A stretch of DNA of 64,000 nt from Spirodela intermedia (lineage: Eukaryota > Streptophyta > Magnoliopsida > Alismatales > Araceae). This document shows positions 11,575-23,009 of the stretch, piece after piece; positions within the stretch are counted from its first letter, which is position 1; each line of letters starts with the position of its first letter. The notes under the pieces were generated by a model, which did not search any database, had not been told where the DNA came from, and saw nothing but the letters and a program-made list of their open reading frames with translations. The position numbers and the translations under genes were made by a program. Where the stretch lies: positions 935,001 to 999,000 of the forward strand of contig LR746281.1 of the NCBI GenBank assembly GCA_902729315.2. Reading direction: 5' to 3'.

Positions 11575-11993
11575 GGCTCTGAGCTGGTAGCAGAGGCAGA
11601 GAAAAGGTTTAGCCATCCTCCCACAAGGCTAGTAGTGCTCGTCAGCGTTAACTTCCCCTGCACCCTCCTCTACTACGCCGCCGGCAACTCCGACTTCCTT
11701 CCGCCGTCCAGCAGGAACTCCCCAACTCAACTGGAGCGCGCCTTCTCCTCGCAAGGTCCGAGGATCGATGATTCATCGGGCTCGGTGCCCTCTCTTTCTC
11801 CCCCGGCACTCTTATGTTAACTGACCTTCCCGTGTTCGCCATAGCCCCCCGGTACCGTTTATGTTCCTTCGTTTTCTAGGGGCTTCGTCTTGTGATGGAT
11901 GCGGAGGCGCGTAGCTTCAGAATCAGTGAGTTGTACCCTCAGAAACGTGTAGCTTCATCGTCGCCGCGACATCACTTTTTTGACCGACGGTTC
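11575..11993 (+). pseudogene. GT77-like relic C1: exon 1 and start of intron 1 only
   Basis: Encodes the family's signal-anchor segment (LVSVNFPCTLLYYAAGNSDF, then SSRNSPTQLERAFSSQG and DDSSGS) up to a normal exon-1 donor TCG|GTGCCC at about 11789. The bases that carry the ATG in intact copies are missing (CTCCCACAAGG replaces the CTCATGGCG region), so no start codon remains, and the TATA region is deleted. About 200 bases of intron 1 follow. At about 11993 (TTTTTGACCGACGG) the sequence jumps straight into the 3' tail, so exons 2 and 3 are gone. Relic C2 at 28975-29415 has the same junction, so one deletion preceded their duplication. Confidence 0.75.
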
Positions 11994-12850
11994 CAAATCA
12001 GTGAGTGAGCAGCTTCCTCTTGTTTTTCTCCCGTTAGTTGGAAGTGTTTTTTTCCTCCACAATGCGAAATTTTGTCCTTTTTTCTTTGCAGATGATTGGA
12101 AGCAGGCGTGGGAAGCACCCTCCGTTCTATTGTTTTTTTTTGGGTATTTCACACAAAAAAACGAAGTCGGATAAAACTATATCACATAGAAATAATTAGT
12201 TTTCCTTCTCACAGCCCTCACTATCCCCGTAAATCTCCTTCATTATTCAGCCGCGAAGAGCAAGTGTTACGTCGGCGAACATAACAGCTTCCTCACTCGT
12301 TGCGCTACGTGCGACCTTGGATGCTAGCCCCTCTCCCAAACAGCCTTTATCTCCTCACTAGGGACCTGCGTAAGCTGTTGCTCAAAAGAGAGATTCACTC
12401 TAAACCCGAGATATACTCTACCTTACATGGCAGCCACCCATAGAAACTCCTCAAACGACCCCTGATAGATCAGCACCCCATCACCTTTGATGGGACATGT
12501 AAACATCATGGAGTATGATAAACACCCCATAAAAACCACTGGAAGTCAGTGGTTAAGTATTTTTGCCAAGATAGCTGTTTAATGGCGCGATAAACTCCCG
12601 TACCAATGGCTCCACACACTAGCTCGCACCACGTTGCGTGCTGCTGCACGCACACCCCCGTGCTGTCCCCTGCGCTGCACTGTGTGGCTGCCGTGCAAGC
12701 AATGAGTTAATGTTAAGTTTATATTGTAATTATTTAGAGTCTCGAATATAAACAAAGTGAGCTATTGCATGATGGCCCATTTAGAGATATGAATCGAATT
12801 TTTTTGAGTTAAGAAGTATAAGGACAGCTGAAACATTGATTTCCTTATGT
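11994..12850 (+). other. 3' tail and ALIS-upstream-like DNA of unit C1
   Basis: Positions 11994-12270 match the end of the 3' tail (the ATTGGAAGCAGGC exon-like block follows TTTGCAG at about 12091). Positions 12290-12710 match the DNA that precedes ALIS and its relics, with GGGACCTGCGTAAGCTGTTG, CATCATGGAGTATGATAAAC and the CGCACGC-rich end. The unit stops before the ALIS TATA box, so no ALIS exon relic is present here. No gene. Confidence 0.5.
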
Positions 12851-12859
12851 CTAAATGTC

Positions 12860-13735
12860 GGATAGAGTTAAAGGAACCCAAAGATGCTATTAAAAGAAAA
12901 GAAGAGACGGGTGCGCTTCATCAGTACAGTGCTTGAGTCTTTCTCATCTTGTGAAAGAAGTTGACTCATCATATTTGAAGAAAATTTGAAAATTAAAAAT
13001 ATTAAATTAACCCCCTTCTTGATTCTTATTATGACCTGCTTATGAACAAACAAAAGGCTCAATAAATATGATTTAGAAAATTGATTATTAGTAGGTTGAT
13101 TTAGTTAAGTTAAAACGTCAATAGTTTTAGAGGAATGATTTTTAGTTTTTGATAGTCCATATAAAGCACAAGTAGAGAATGAAGGACTTCTTGATGATTA
13201 GGATAGGTTGCGTGGAGGCAAAAATCTCTCAACTATATGGATAGGATACGACATATACCGATATCGAGTAAAGTCACCGTTATAGATTACCCGTTAGATC
13301 TCCATCATTTATAAGACGTTCCTTAAAAAAAATCATAATATGAAATAACCCAAGACATAATCAACTACCGGCCTCCCGAATTTTTTTTTCCGGAACTCAA
13401 CCCCGTACGGTGCAATCACGTGACTGATGCAGGGCAAATAAATCTGCCACATTTCCCAATAACTGGCGCTGACCAAAAAAAGTGTTTTCAATTTTGTCAA
13501 CTCCGAGCGCGGGGACCACAGGCGCCTGCCTCCAACGGACCCCCCTTATCTCTGTCACATCCCCACTTATGTTATGTAGTCGCTCTCTCCTCCCCCACTT
13601 CATCTTCTATCTGTTTCTCTCTCTCTCTCTCGCTATCTGTCTGTCTCTATCTCTAGCATACTCATCGCCACGCCTTATAAAACGAGTCCATCGGAGACTG
13701 CTCCGGTGGCCATCACCGCGAGCCCTGTAAATGAT
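12860..13735 (+). promoter_or_regulatory. Orphan promoter module 1 (matches the promoter of the gene at 31680)
   Basis: Near-identical to 30810-31680 for its whole length. Both have the GTTAAAGGAACC..AAGATGCTATTAA block, TTCTTGATTCT, CCGGAACTCAACCCCGTA, and CGCTGACCAAAAA. Both then have a pyrimidine-rich patch, TTATAAAACGAGTCC (TATA at 13676-13682) and GCCATCACCGCGAGCCCT. The similarity ends exactly where the gene's ATG would lie (GTAAATGATTCAGATAGACC instead of GGAAATGAATGAGATGGAGACC). This is an intact-looking core promoter with no coding sequence attached. Confidence 0.65.
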
Positions 13736-13749
13736 TCAGATAGACCGGG

Positions 13750-14460
13750 AAGCTAAAGGGATCATTAGAAGAAAAGAGGAGACGCGTGTGGTTACTATTG
13801 TGGTACTAGAATCTTTCTCATATCGTGAAAAAAGTTGACTTATCATATTTGAACAAATTTTGAAAATAAAAAACGATTAAATTCATTCCCTTCTTGATTC
13901 TTCTTTTGGCACACTTATGAGCGAACAAATTATAAATTAAATATGAGATAGAAAAGGGAACAATAGAAGATTAATTTAATTAAGTTATAATATTTATAAT
14001 AAATAATTTTATTATTAGATTTATTTGGGGAATGGTCATTAGTTTTTGATAGCCCATAAAAGGTACATGCAGAAAATCTGACCCGTTGACAAATATGATA
14101 ATTTGTGTGGAGGCAAAACCCACTAAATGATATGGATAGGATGCAACATATACCAATATTGAATAAAGTCATCCAAATATATTACTCGTTAAATATCCAT
14201 TATATAAAATATTTTTGAAAAAACGTAAAATGCATAATATATCAAATAACAATCACGACATCATCAACCATCGACCCCCTGTTTCTTCTTTGATGTCAAT
14301 TCAAGATCATAGATCAGATGTGGCATCACGTGGCTTGATGCCTCGCAAATAAATCAGCCACAGTTCTTAATAAATGGAGTTGAAAATAACTATTTTCATT
14401 TTGTCAACTCCAAACGGGGGAACCAAACGCATCTACCTAACTGGCACTTTTTAAATGAAC
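13750..14460 (+). promoter_or_regulatory. Orphan promoter module 2, partial and diverged
   Basis: A second, older tandem copy of the same module begins right after module 1. AAAGGGATCATTAGAAG.., TTGACTTATCATATTTGAAC and CCCTTCTTGATTCTTCT parallel 12870-13020, and TCAAATAACAATCACGACATCATC..CGACCCCC parallels 13340-13375. It ends in GAGTTGAAAATAACTATTTTC..TTGTCAACTCC, before the pyrimidine patch and TATA box. It lies between module 1 and the promoter of the gene at 15175. Confidence 0.55.
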
Positions 14461-15174
14461 GCTGAAAGTCTGTTTCAGTGGCAGAAGCTATATATGTCAT
14501 TATCTTATCCTAAACACTATCACTGGACACGGAGAATTATGACGACGAGGTGAAGTCATGAACGGATGAGCGAAGCTGATCGCGACAATGGACGGTTGTG
14601 ACGGGACCGGATCGATCCGCGGAGGAAGGGGAGGATCTGGGACGTTGGGGGAATGCAGCAGTCCAACGATGTCCGAGCCCGCACAGTCTCCCGTTTCCAG
14701 CTAGGTAGTTGGGTTGCTTCTACGTCTCCGGCGAATCTCAATGGCCATTTAGATTAGTTAGTGGAGAGGGAGGCTGACGGGTCGAGCAGGACCCAGGCTC
14801 CCTTTCTCTCTCTCTCCCTCTGGGGGGTGGGGATTGGGGGTTGCTGACCATGCAAACAGTTTGGGGACAGCTGTACTGCCCAGCGACGCGCATTGTCTCT
14901 GTCATGCAGTCGCTCTCCTTCCCCCCCTACTCTTCTGTCTTTCCCTCTCCTCTCTCTCTCTCTCTCTCTCGCTACGTTATGTGAAGGGGGGAAACTGTGG
15001 GAATTGCCTAGGACCAGCATTGTCTCTGTCATGCAGGCGCTCTCTCCTTCCCCACTTCGTGTTCTTTCTCTCTAACATTCTAACACCCCTCTATATAAAA
15101 TGAGTCCGTAGGTTTCATTGGGGGCTCTAAGTAGGTTTCAGAGGCAGAAAGAAGCCGGAGGCCATCCTCCGCTC
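14461..15174 (+). promoter_or_regulatory. Promoter and leader of glycosyltransferase gene B
   Basis: Contains two copies of a short pyrimidine-rich block (CATTGTCTCTGTCATGCAG then CGCTCTC at about 14890 and 15018), a CT run at about 14950-14970, and a good TATA box TATATAAAA at 15092-15100. The ATG at 15175 lies about 75 bases further on. The same arrangement (CT patch, TATA, GAGTCCGTAGG leader) is seen in the other array members, though the TATA box is lost in the broken ones. No gene is seen before the TATA box. Confidence 0.6.
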
Positions 15175-18100
15175 ATGGCGAAACCCCCGACCTGGGGAAG
15201 GAGGTTCCTTTGTGCCATGCTAGCGCTCGTCGGGATCACATTGTCCTGCATCCTATACAACACCGCCGGCATTGCCAGCTTCCTCCAGCTGTCCAACAGG
15301 AGCTTCCTAAATCTCAATTATGATGCGGTTCGGGCTCTCTCACTTAAGCTCTCACGTTCGAGTACTCCCATCCGAGCCTCGTGCTTCCCGAGCTTCGCTC
15401 CACGCGTTCGTCCATGGCCCTTGCTTTCTTAGCTTCATCTTCGGACATGGACGTTTCCGATTTCTGATCATAATCATCCACTGCTGGTCAGACATCATGT
15501 CTTGACCGTCGGAAACGTACTGGAATAGCCGGATTGAGCGAGCAATCATCTGCTAGGTGTTCCTCCAAGGCGATGCTGTCATCTGCGTTTTCATGGCGAC
15601 GTTTTTTCCTTGTTTTACGGTGCCTATGGTTGATGTCAGCGTCTGTTTCTCGTGGTGACGGCCTTTTTATTCCACGCTCATGAATTATAGCGGGAAGTGC
15701 GGTATATATTTTAGCTCTTCGAACTCCTCCAACTTTTTCGTAACCAATTCCGTGCTACCGGAGCAGGTTAGCGACGAAATCAAGCTGAAGAATGTGCTCA
15801 AGGAAGCAGCCATGGTGGATAAAACTGTGATATTGACGACGCTGAATGAGGCATGGGCGGCTCCTGGTTCTGTTCTTGACCTCTTCCTGGAGAGCTTTCA
15901 GACAGGAGAGCGCACGGTAAGGCTCTTGGAGCACTTGGTGATCGTCGCTCTTGACGAGAAGGCGTACGAGATATGCAAGTCTAAGCATACCCACTGCTAC
16001 GCTTTGAAGACCGAAGGAGTAGATTTCTCTCAAGAGAAGTTATTTATGACGGAGGATTACCTGAGGATGATGTGGAGAAGGATAGACTTTCTGAGAGTCG
16101 TCCTTGAGATGGGATATGACTTCATCTTTACGGTAACTTTATCTTTTCTGTTTCTACAGATTTATTTTTGTAAAGAACGTTGATGACCTACGATTTTGAA
16201 CCTCGGATTATTTTGTTTATAAATCTGTTTCTCAAAAAATATTCGGTAGGTAAAGAGATCCAGGGCCTACCTTTCAGTAGAGCATGCATAATCGATTTCC
16301 ACGAATATTCATACTAATCTATCTAAAGTTAGCCTCTAATACTTACCACAAAGAGTATAGCCTTAAGATTTCCTCTTTTCTTTTCTTTTTCTCTCTTCTC
16401 GGTGGCGTTCTTGGGCCCCTGCTCTGTTGTACCAAGACAGCCTTCAACGATTGGAACTGCTCTTTCAGAAACCCCTTGCCTGGGGATTTTGAACTGGCTT
16501 CGGATGATATATTTATAAAGATGATTAAAGGTAGAATTTTATTCTTATCGCACCATATTTTCCACCAGAGCTTAAAGGTGATCTAGTGTGATTTCCAGAA
16601 TGGTTAAAGCTATAGTGATAGTGCATAAGATCAGATAAGTCCGGGTATCGGCCCTTTCCGATCTAGGTTAGGTTGAATTTGGACTCAATTCAGTCAGATT
16701 CCTCCTAGCACGGATTGAAGTAGCTACTGCAAATCACTATCCAGGCTGGCCCCTCATCCCAGTTTGCATAATATTGGCTTTCCCTTGTTTCATTACGGTG
16801 CTGATGCGCTAGCCTGATGAAGTCTTCAGTAACCACACATCAAACCTTTGTATTTAGCCTTTGTCTAATTTTTTTTTCCGCCATACTTCGCACCCACTGT
16901 TGTAAAATTGATCGTCTCGAATTCTTGTCAAGGAGTATGACCAAGGATCAGTTTGTGAGATTTTTCTGGGTATCCGACATAACTGACAGGTGAACGGTTT
17001 TCCATAAAATTTTACGGTCGATGAAGATCGGTTGTCTAGCCTGTGTATCTCAAAGTACTTCATGAAGCAGCCCAGTCCACCAAACTAGTGGGAATGAATT
17101 TATGGAGTGCAAGGATGCCACGTTTACTTCCCGGTGGAGCCCTTTCACGTAGCTATCCACACAATCTACTCTTTCCGTTGGAGCAAATTGGCAGGGGGAG
17201 AGGTCAACAGTGGGAAAAGAGGAACCCTAGAGATTTTCCCCTAGGAACCCAAAAGACGAAAGTGCAGATCGAGGAAAAAAGTAAAATATAGCAGAATAAT
17301 TGAATCTGAAGCGGAACACTCAATAGTAGCTGTCATTTCCTCGAGTTCTACGGCCGGTTCTTCAGTCATGAATATTCTCCCACACGTCGGAAACGGCTCG
17401 GTCTTGAAATTTAATGCTGTGAGGCATTAAAGATGTGTGGCATAGTGTCTCTACTTAACTGCGCATCCCATATGTTAGGGAATAAAATTATTTCATTTCT
17501 TGGATCTATTAATCTAGCCCTAAATTTCTTCATAAATCTACATTTCCTTGCATCCGTTGTATCGAGCTTTGACCTTACTGATAACACGCACGCAGGCACG
17601 CACGCATTCATATAGATGCATATGTACGTTTTTTTGGTAGTGAAGTTCAACCTATTGCCGTTTAAAAACTGTGGGCAAACGTCGAGTTTTGGATGCAGAA
17701 TACCCGAAAGATACATGGGTTCCATAGTTTTCGACTCTGGTCTCTATCTTTTATCCGCCCAAGTTCATATAAAAGTTGCTCTTTTCTTGCAGGACGCTGA
17801 TATAATGTGGTTCCGAGACCCCATGCCGTTCTTCTACAAAGACGGCGACTTCCAGATCGCATGCGACCATTTCAACGGCAACCCCGACGACAGAACGAAC
17901 TATATCAACGGAGGGTTCAAATATATAAAGTCCAACGAAAAAACAATAAAGTTCTACAAGTACTGGTACGAGAAAAGAGTGGAGCACCCGGGCGCTCACG
18001 ACCAGGACGTGCTCAATTACATCAAGGGAGACCAAATCCTCCACGACATCGGGCTGAACTTGAAATATCTACCCACCGTCCACTTTGGGGGGATATGCGA

Positions 18101-18278
18101 ACCCAGCAGCGATTTCAATCAGGTCTCCACCATGCACGCAAATTGTTGTATTGGATTGATAGATAAGTTGAACGATCTGAAGGTAATACTGAAGGACTGG
18201 AGGCAGTACAATACTCTGCCGCCCAGCGTGAATGGCCGTCATGAGCACAAGTGGAGAGTCCCGCAGCTCTGCAGGTAA
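15175..18278 (+). CDS. GT77-like nucleotide-diphospho-sugar transferase, gene B (complete)
   Basis: Three exons, 15175-15327, 15767-16132 and 17793-18278, all joined in phase 0, giving 334 residues. Residues about 11-31 are a single hydrophobic signal anchor, so a type II Golgi protein is expected. Exon 2 carries the family block TVILTTLNEAWAAPG, CYALKTEGVDFS and DYLRMMWRRIDFLR and ends FIFT. Exon 3 starts with the DxD-type metal/nucleotide-sugar site DADIMWFRDP (174), then HDQDVLN (242), FGGICEPSSD (271) and MHANCC (287). These match PF03407 proteins of the At4g15970 type; donor and acceptor sugars are unknown. A second in-frame donor ACG|GTAAGG lies inside exon 2 at 15917. The stop TAA overlaps a donor at 18275. 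The acceptor of exon 2 (GAGCAG|) is the least certain junction. Confidence 0.85.
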
Positions 18279-18408
18279 CCCAATTATTTGCAAAGCTTGT
18301 CCATTTTTTTGCTCATTCTGGTCTCTTTTAATCTTTTTTTTTTTTTTTTCAGTACTACGTCACACCATTGAGCTCCTGCATATCTTGATGCAAGGAGGCG
18401 AGGAGGCA
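18279..18408 (+). other. 3' tail of gene B, first part
   Basis: Matches 104-220, with the T-rich tract and CAG at 18350-18352 followed by TACTACGTCACACCATTGAG. Similarity stops where the TG of the next element begins and resumes at about 19336 (CACATTCTTTTCTTCTTCAAAGG). Confidence 0.6.
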
Positions 18409-19330
18409 TGATAATGCATTAATAATGTGCTATAAACAGAGTTTATTGCATTGAATTCTGTCATCTCAGGGCACAAATTCATTGATTTATCAATGCTATC
18501 AGTGATAGTTTACAGCCTATTAAGGAACCAAGGGCCTTAGGTGGAGAATTATGAGCTTAAGGCTCATAACCACTTAAGGAGAAGGGGGGAAAGTGGGCTT
18601 AAATGGAGTTATTTTGGCGTCAGGCCCATAATCATTTAAAGTACATGACCCAAAGAGTGAAGAGGGAAATCAACTGTCCACTCAGTACAAAAGGAGAGTT
18701 GATCTAATGGTCGAGAGGCTTAATTATCAAGATGTACGTGAGATGGCTACGTGAATATTTAATTACGATCGGAGGGGTTAGAATTCAGCACGTGAATGTT
18801 GGAGAGAGAGAGAGCTAGAAAGAAATGGTCCCAAGCTCTATATCTTGTGATAAAAGGTGTGTTCATCTACTAATCTTCAGGTACCTCACCTTGAATGAGA
18901 TTCTTTCCCACGGATAGCAGTGATCACCTCCTCCTAGCAGAAATAATGAAGGAAACATGGTGATAATCAGGTTGATTTTGAGGTGATCCATGATTTGGAT
19001 GGTTTTAGATAAGAATTAGATCTTGATTAGTGTTAGAGTTCATCCTGTGATCCCTTTGATCACATGACTTCATTCACATTTTGCTCGATTTCATTTCACA
19101 TTTAAAATCATCTTTTTCATCTCCCTACAATTATTTTATTCTTTTTCGTAATATCTCTTTAACTCCTATCAAATTTAATCAACAAATAAATAGATCTCAA
19201 TTAACGATTCCTTGAGTAGACTACTTGACTTACCCAGACTAAGTTTGCATCAATCAGCACTCCAAATTTTAATCTACATCAATTTGATTGAGTAAGACGT
19301 AGGCCTAACAACACTAATCTTAATTCATCA
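18409..19330. mobile_element. Probable solo LTR inserted in the 3' tail of gene B
   Basis: A 922-bp block absent from sister copies A, E and F. It begins TGATAATGCATT and ends TTAATTCATCA, so it has TG..CA ends. It is flanked by AGGCA (18404-18408) and AGTCA (19331-19335), a five-base duplication with one mismatch. A TATA-like GATAAAAGG lies near 18851. No coding sequence is present. Other explanations, such as a non-autonomous DNA element, are possible because the terminal repeats are too short to decide. Confidence 0.45.
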
Positions 19331-19510
19331 AGTCACATTCTTTTCTTCTTCAAAGGTTAGCCATGCCTCTCATTTTTCACCCTAAATAAGAAATTGGCCT
19401 ATGTTTTAAGAAATTCCATATGATTTGGTGCTTTTCTCCTGTGTTTCATCAAAAGGAAATATAGTAAGCAACTTCATGTTTTTTTTCTCAATTTTTTAAT
19501 TTCTGATTGA
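19331..19510 (+). other. 3' tail of gene B, continued
   Basis: Resumes similarity with 225-400: CTTCTTCAAAGGTTAGCCATGCC, then GATTTGGTGCTTTTCTCCTG and a TTTCATC..AAGGA.ATATAGTAAGCA block. Ends in a T-rich stretch, after which similarity to other tails is lost. Confidence 0.55.
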
Positions 19511-22400
19511 TCTCCACAAACTATAGTTGTGATTAAAGCTTAGATAGATGAAACTTAAATTTGTAAATTGGAAATTATCGTAAGTATATTTGATGAAATA
19601 TTGGTGAATATCTAGGTCAATCACATGCACAACTAGAAATTTGAATTAATTATTACAACGGCATAATTGAGTAGAGTGAATAATAAGATACACTTAGACA
19701 CATTTAGAAATCACGATGAAGGTATTTTCATACTGAAAATAAGGGGATAATCTACATTGGAAAATAAACCAATGGATTAATTTTTCGATAAACAATCCTT
19801 GAAGTAAGATTTCTAATTCAAGACTTAGAAATCTTTATCGAGGTATGCCAAGATTTAATTAATGGGTAATGATCCTCAAAAAATATAAAATGAGAGGAAA
19901 TAATACAAAGAGGGTAGTATAAACCTTGATTCACTCATGGAGATATCATACATACATCCACAAGTGAAGGGAGAATGGTTGATCCTTGAGAGGATTGTTC
20001 TCTTGTTGATGTGATGGCCATCACCCACCACAACTTGAGCATGCTTTACATTGCATAATGGTGCTCATTAGGATGCGTTGAATCCCAATGGAGATAATCT
20101 TCTAATTGTACGTTGTTGGAGGATAGAAGAGAAGAGGGGAAATTCCACCATACTTTGTGGAGTAGAAAGGAGAGAAGTGTACTCTAGAGATATATTTTTC
20201 GAGTGAGGAGAATAAAGAGAATGAAGAGGAACAAATCTCTTGAATAAACTTGAATTGATCTAAGATGAAAACAATGAAAACTAGGAAAGATGTTCACTAG
20301 TCACACACTCTTGCTGGTTCTCTTTTGTTGAAATTTGGATAAAGGTAATTCATCTTGTCAAGAAGATAATTCCCCTTCTCCCTTCTGTCCACCTTTTCCC
20401 TCAAAGCCTCGTGGATGGTTGAGAGGCATTATGCCTCTTAAAAATCAGGTCAGCCATCCTCTCCTTTGTAACTGTTTTAATTTGTTACTCTCCCCTCTCC
20501 TTCTTCATTTTCTGCAATTAAGGTATGTTAAATAAGAGAATCTTTAAATAAAATTCACTTGAGATACTTGGAGAAAAATGCTATTACTTAATCTCATATA
20601 GTATAATATCTCACGAAGCATAAAATGTATCCCTCATTAATAACGAATAAATATAACTCTATAATGAATAAGATCCTCTTTGCTCAACCTTGAAATTTCT
20701 GAATATCAGCTAAATAGATCTAACAAAGTTTTCAAATATTGTTTACTGCTTTTTATATGTTCAAGACAAAATTTTCAACCAATAATCTATATGAAGCTTA
20801 ATTTTTATGACATGCTGAGTTTATAACTCACATTTTTAAGCATAATTCGTGTCCAGTACATGAAAATTAATTAAATCATGATAGTGACATCATATATTCA
20901 ATCCAGCACTTATGCTTACCAAAGATAATTAAAATATGCTTATATGATCCGAATTATGCAATATAAATGGAATATTATGACACCCCCAAACTTCATTTCT
21001 AGTCCCTTAGCAATGAATTAAATTAATGCATAACTTAGATTTATGCTCTATCAAATCGCCATGCAACTACATCCTTAAAGAAAGACTATAATGAGGAACT
21101 TGCCTCTGTTGAGAACTTATAAATTTCAAAAGTATAGATTAAAAATGGGTTCAGGAGGAAACCAAAGTACCTCCTTATATTAATAGACCCCACTGCAATT
21201 GATGACCTAGGCAAACACTCTTAGTGAAGCAAATACTATCAACTTAAGGACAAAAATAAGTATTTTACAACCGGAAAGAAATTCTCTAGTTTGTATCCAA
21301 ACTTTGAACTTATAGAAAGAAGGTAATCTCCACTTCCTAGAAGATATAAGCTTATTGATAAAGGAGAGAAAATATGCGATATACTTCAAATGAAATTGAC
21401 CCTATTTTTTCTCATTAGTACTTTTGTACTATATATATTTTTGTCTTTTTTTGTTTTTTAAGGGTTTTGAGAATGAGTTTGAGAGAGATAATCATAGAAG
21501 ACATGAGATAGAAGATGGAATATGTCTTTAACTATAGATTTAGAGAACTTCTAGCTATGAATTCACCATCTGAATTTCAAAGAGTAAATTCAATTTAGCA
21601 CTGAAATAAATACTTTTAATCACTAAGTAGGCAGGGTAAGTACTAGTTCAAAGATGATGCTAGGAGTGCTTGATCCATAGAGCCCACTAATATGTCAGTT
21701 TGACCAAGCAGGAATGCCTAACATCAACCTCCCACTTAAGTCCTATAGTCCTAACAGGTATGACTTCCGCCAATTCTTACTTCCTCTAATGAATATAGGC
21801 ATAAAACTTAAGTGGAGATGAAGACATCTGATTAAGACTGCATGAGTTTTCAACATATATGGAATATGGTTCGAAATATGTTTAGGAGAAAGCATGCATA
21901 TTGTATGCAATATATATTTTTCATCTTCTCTCTTAGCTCCACCCCCCAAATTGAATATAGCATTGACCCTAATGCAAATAAATTGGAGGATAATAATAAA
22001 AACATGTTTAGACTTGAAACTGAGAAAGTCAAGACAATAAGAAGTTAAATTTAGTGTGACCCACCAACTTACCTCATTGCTATCATTGATGACATGATAT
22101 ATAAGAATAGAAAAATATATAATGCACATAAAATGCAATGAGAGAGATTTAAAACTCTAGAATGGACAGAATAAGAAACTTGGAAGAATAGTACATGATG
22201 TACTTATGTTCTTTGTCATTCATCATGATTTTATAATTAGGCTCTATTAGACCCATTGTGTCCATGATCTGGAGCTCACTGTGTCACCATAATTAAAAAG
22301 AAACATACAAACAAACAAAGATAACAAAGAAACAAATAACAAAGATGAAAGAAAGGATATGGTTGGGTTGCCACCTAACAAGCTTGATTTTATGTCTCGA
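19511..22400 (-). other. AT-rich DNA, probably the 3' part of a decayed gypsy element
   Basis: No intact gene is seen. The right end reads, on the + strand, GGTTGGGTTGCCACCTAACA (about 22361), a form of the GGTTGCCTCCCAA string typical of the region after the integrase gene in plant gypsy elements. It directly follows the integrase relic on the minus strand. A TATGACACCCCCAAACTT string at about 20976 resembles a motif near 26700. The 131-codon minus-strand open frame at 21743-22138 has no recognisable motif. Confidence 0.35.
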
Positions 22401-22401
22401 G

Positions 22402-22985
22402 CTAGACAAAACAATCTTCTATCCATGTATAGGTCCTGAAAGAGTTATCCTCTCTCCCTCTTCCAAGCGATTCCATTTCCAAATATGATTTTAACCATTG
22501 ACCATTAACTACAAACTCTTTACTGTCCAAGGGATTTTTCAAAAGGACAACACCATTTTTAAATACATTTACCAAAAAATATGGACCAGACCATTTGTAT
22601 TTTAATTTTTCAGGAAAAAAGTTTAAGTCGTGACTCAAACAACCATACCATTTGCTTGGGATATTTTTTTTCTCAAAATACAATGATCATGGAAATCTTT
22701 GGTCTTAGCTATGTATATGTTGTTGTTCTCATAAGCATCTTTTCTAATTTCGTCAAGTTCTTCAACCTACAATAAATACTTTTTCCTTGCTTGAAGTAAA
22801 TCATAATTAACTTATTTAATTACTCATAAGACTTAGTGTTCTAGCTCTTTGGAAGATGACTAGCTTTTCTTAATACCAGCTTAAAAGATGAAGTACCTAT
22901 AGGTGTTTTAAATGCTGTTATGTGAGCCCAAAGTGCTTCATCAAGTCGAGATGGCCAATCTTTTTTATCCACTCTAACTACTTTC
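22402..22985 (-). pseudogene. Ty3/gypsy integrase C-terminal relic
   Basis: Read on the minus strand from about 22985, fragments appear in the order expected for a plant gypsy integrase. First comes a DKKDWPSRLDEALWAH-like block followed by TAFKTPIGTSSFKLV (family form W-x-x-AYRTA-x-KTPIG). Next are broken copies of the LDEI-x-x-DAYENA region, then the intact frame 22683-22402 with LNFFPEKLKYKWSGPYFLV and VNGQWLKSYL. Several stops and frameshifts interrupt it. The R1 repeat (23010) truncates it upstream. Confidence 0.7.
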
Positions 22986-23009
22986 CTCAAAATTTTACAT
23001 CACAAGATG

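Noticed and set aside
21743-22138. 131-codon minus-strand frame
   Set aside because: AT-rich, no motif, sits in decayed retroelement DNA.
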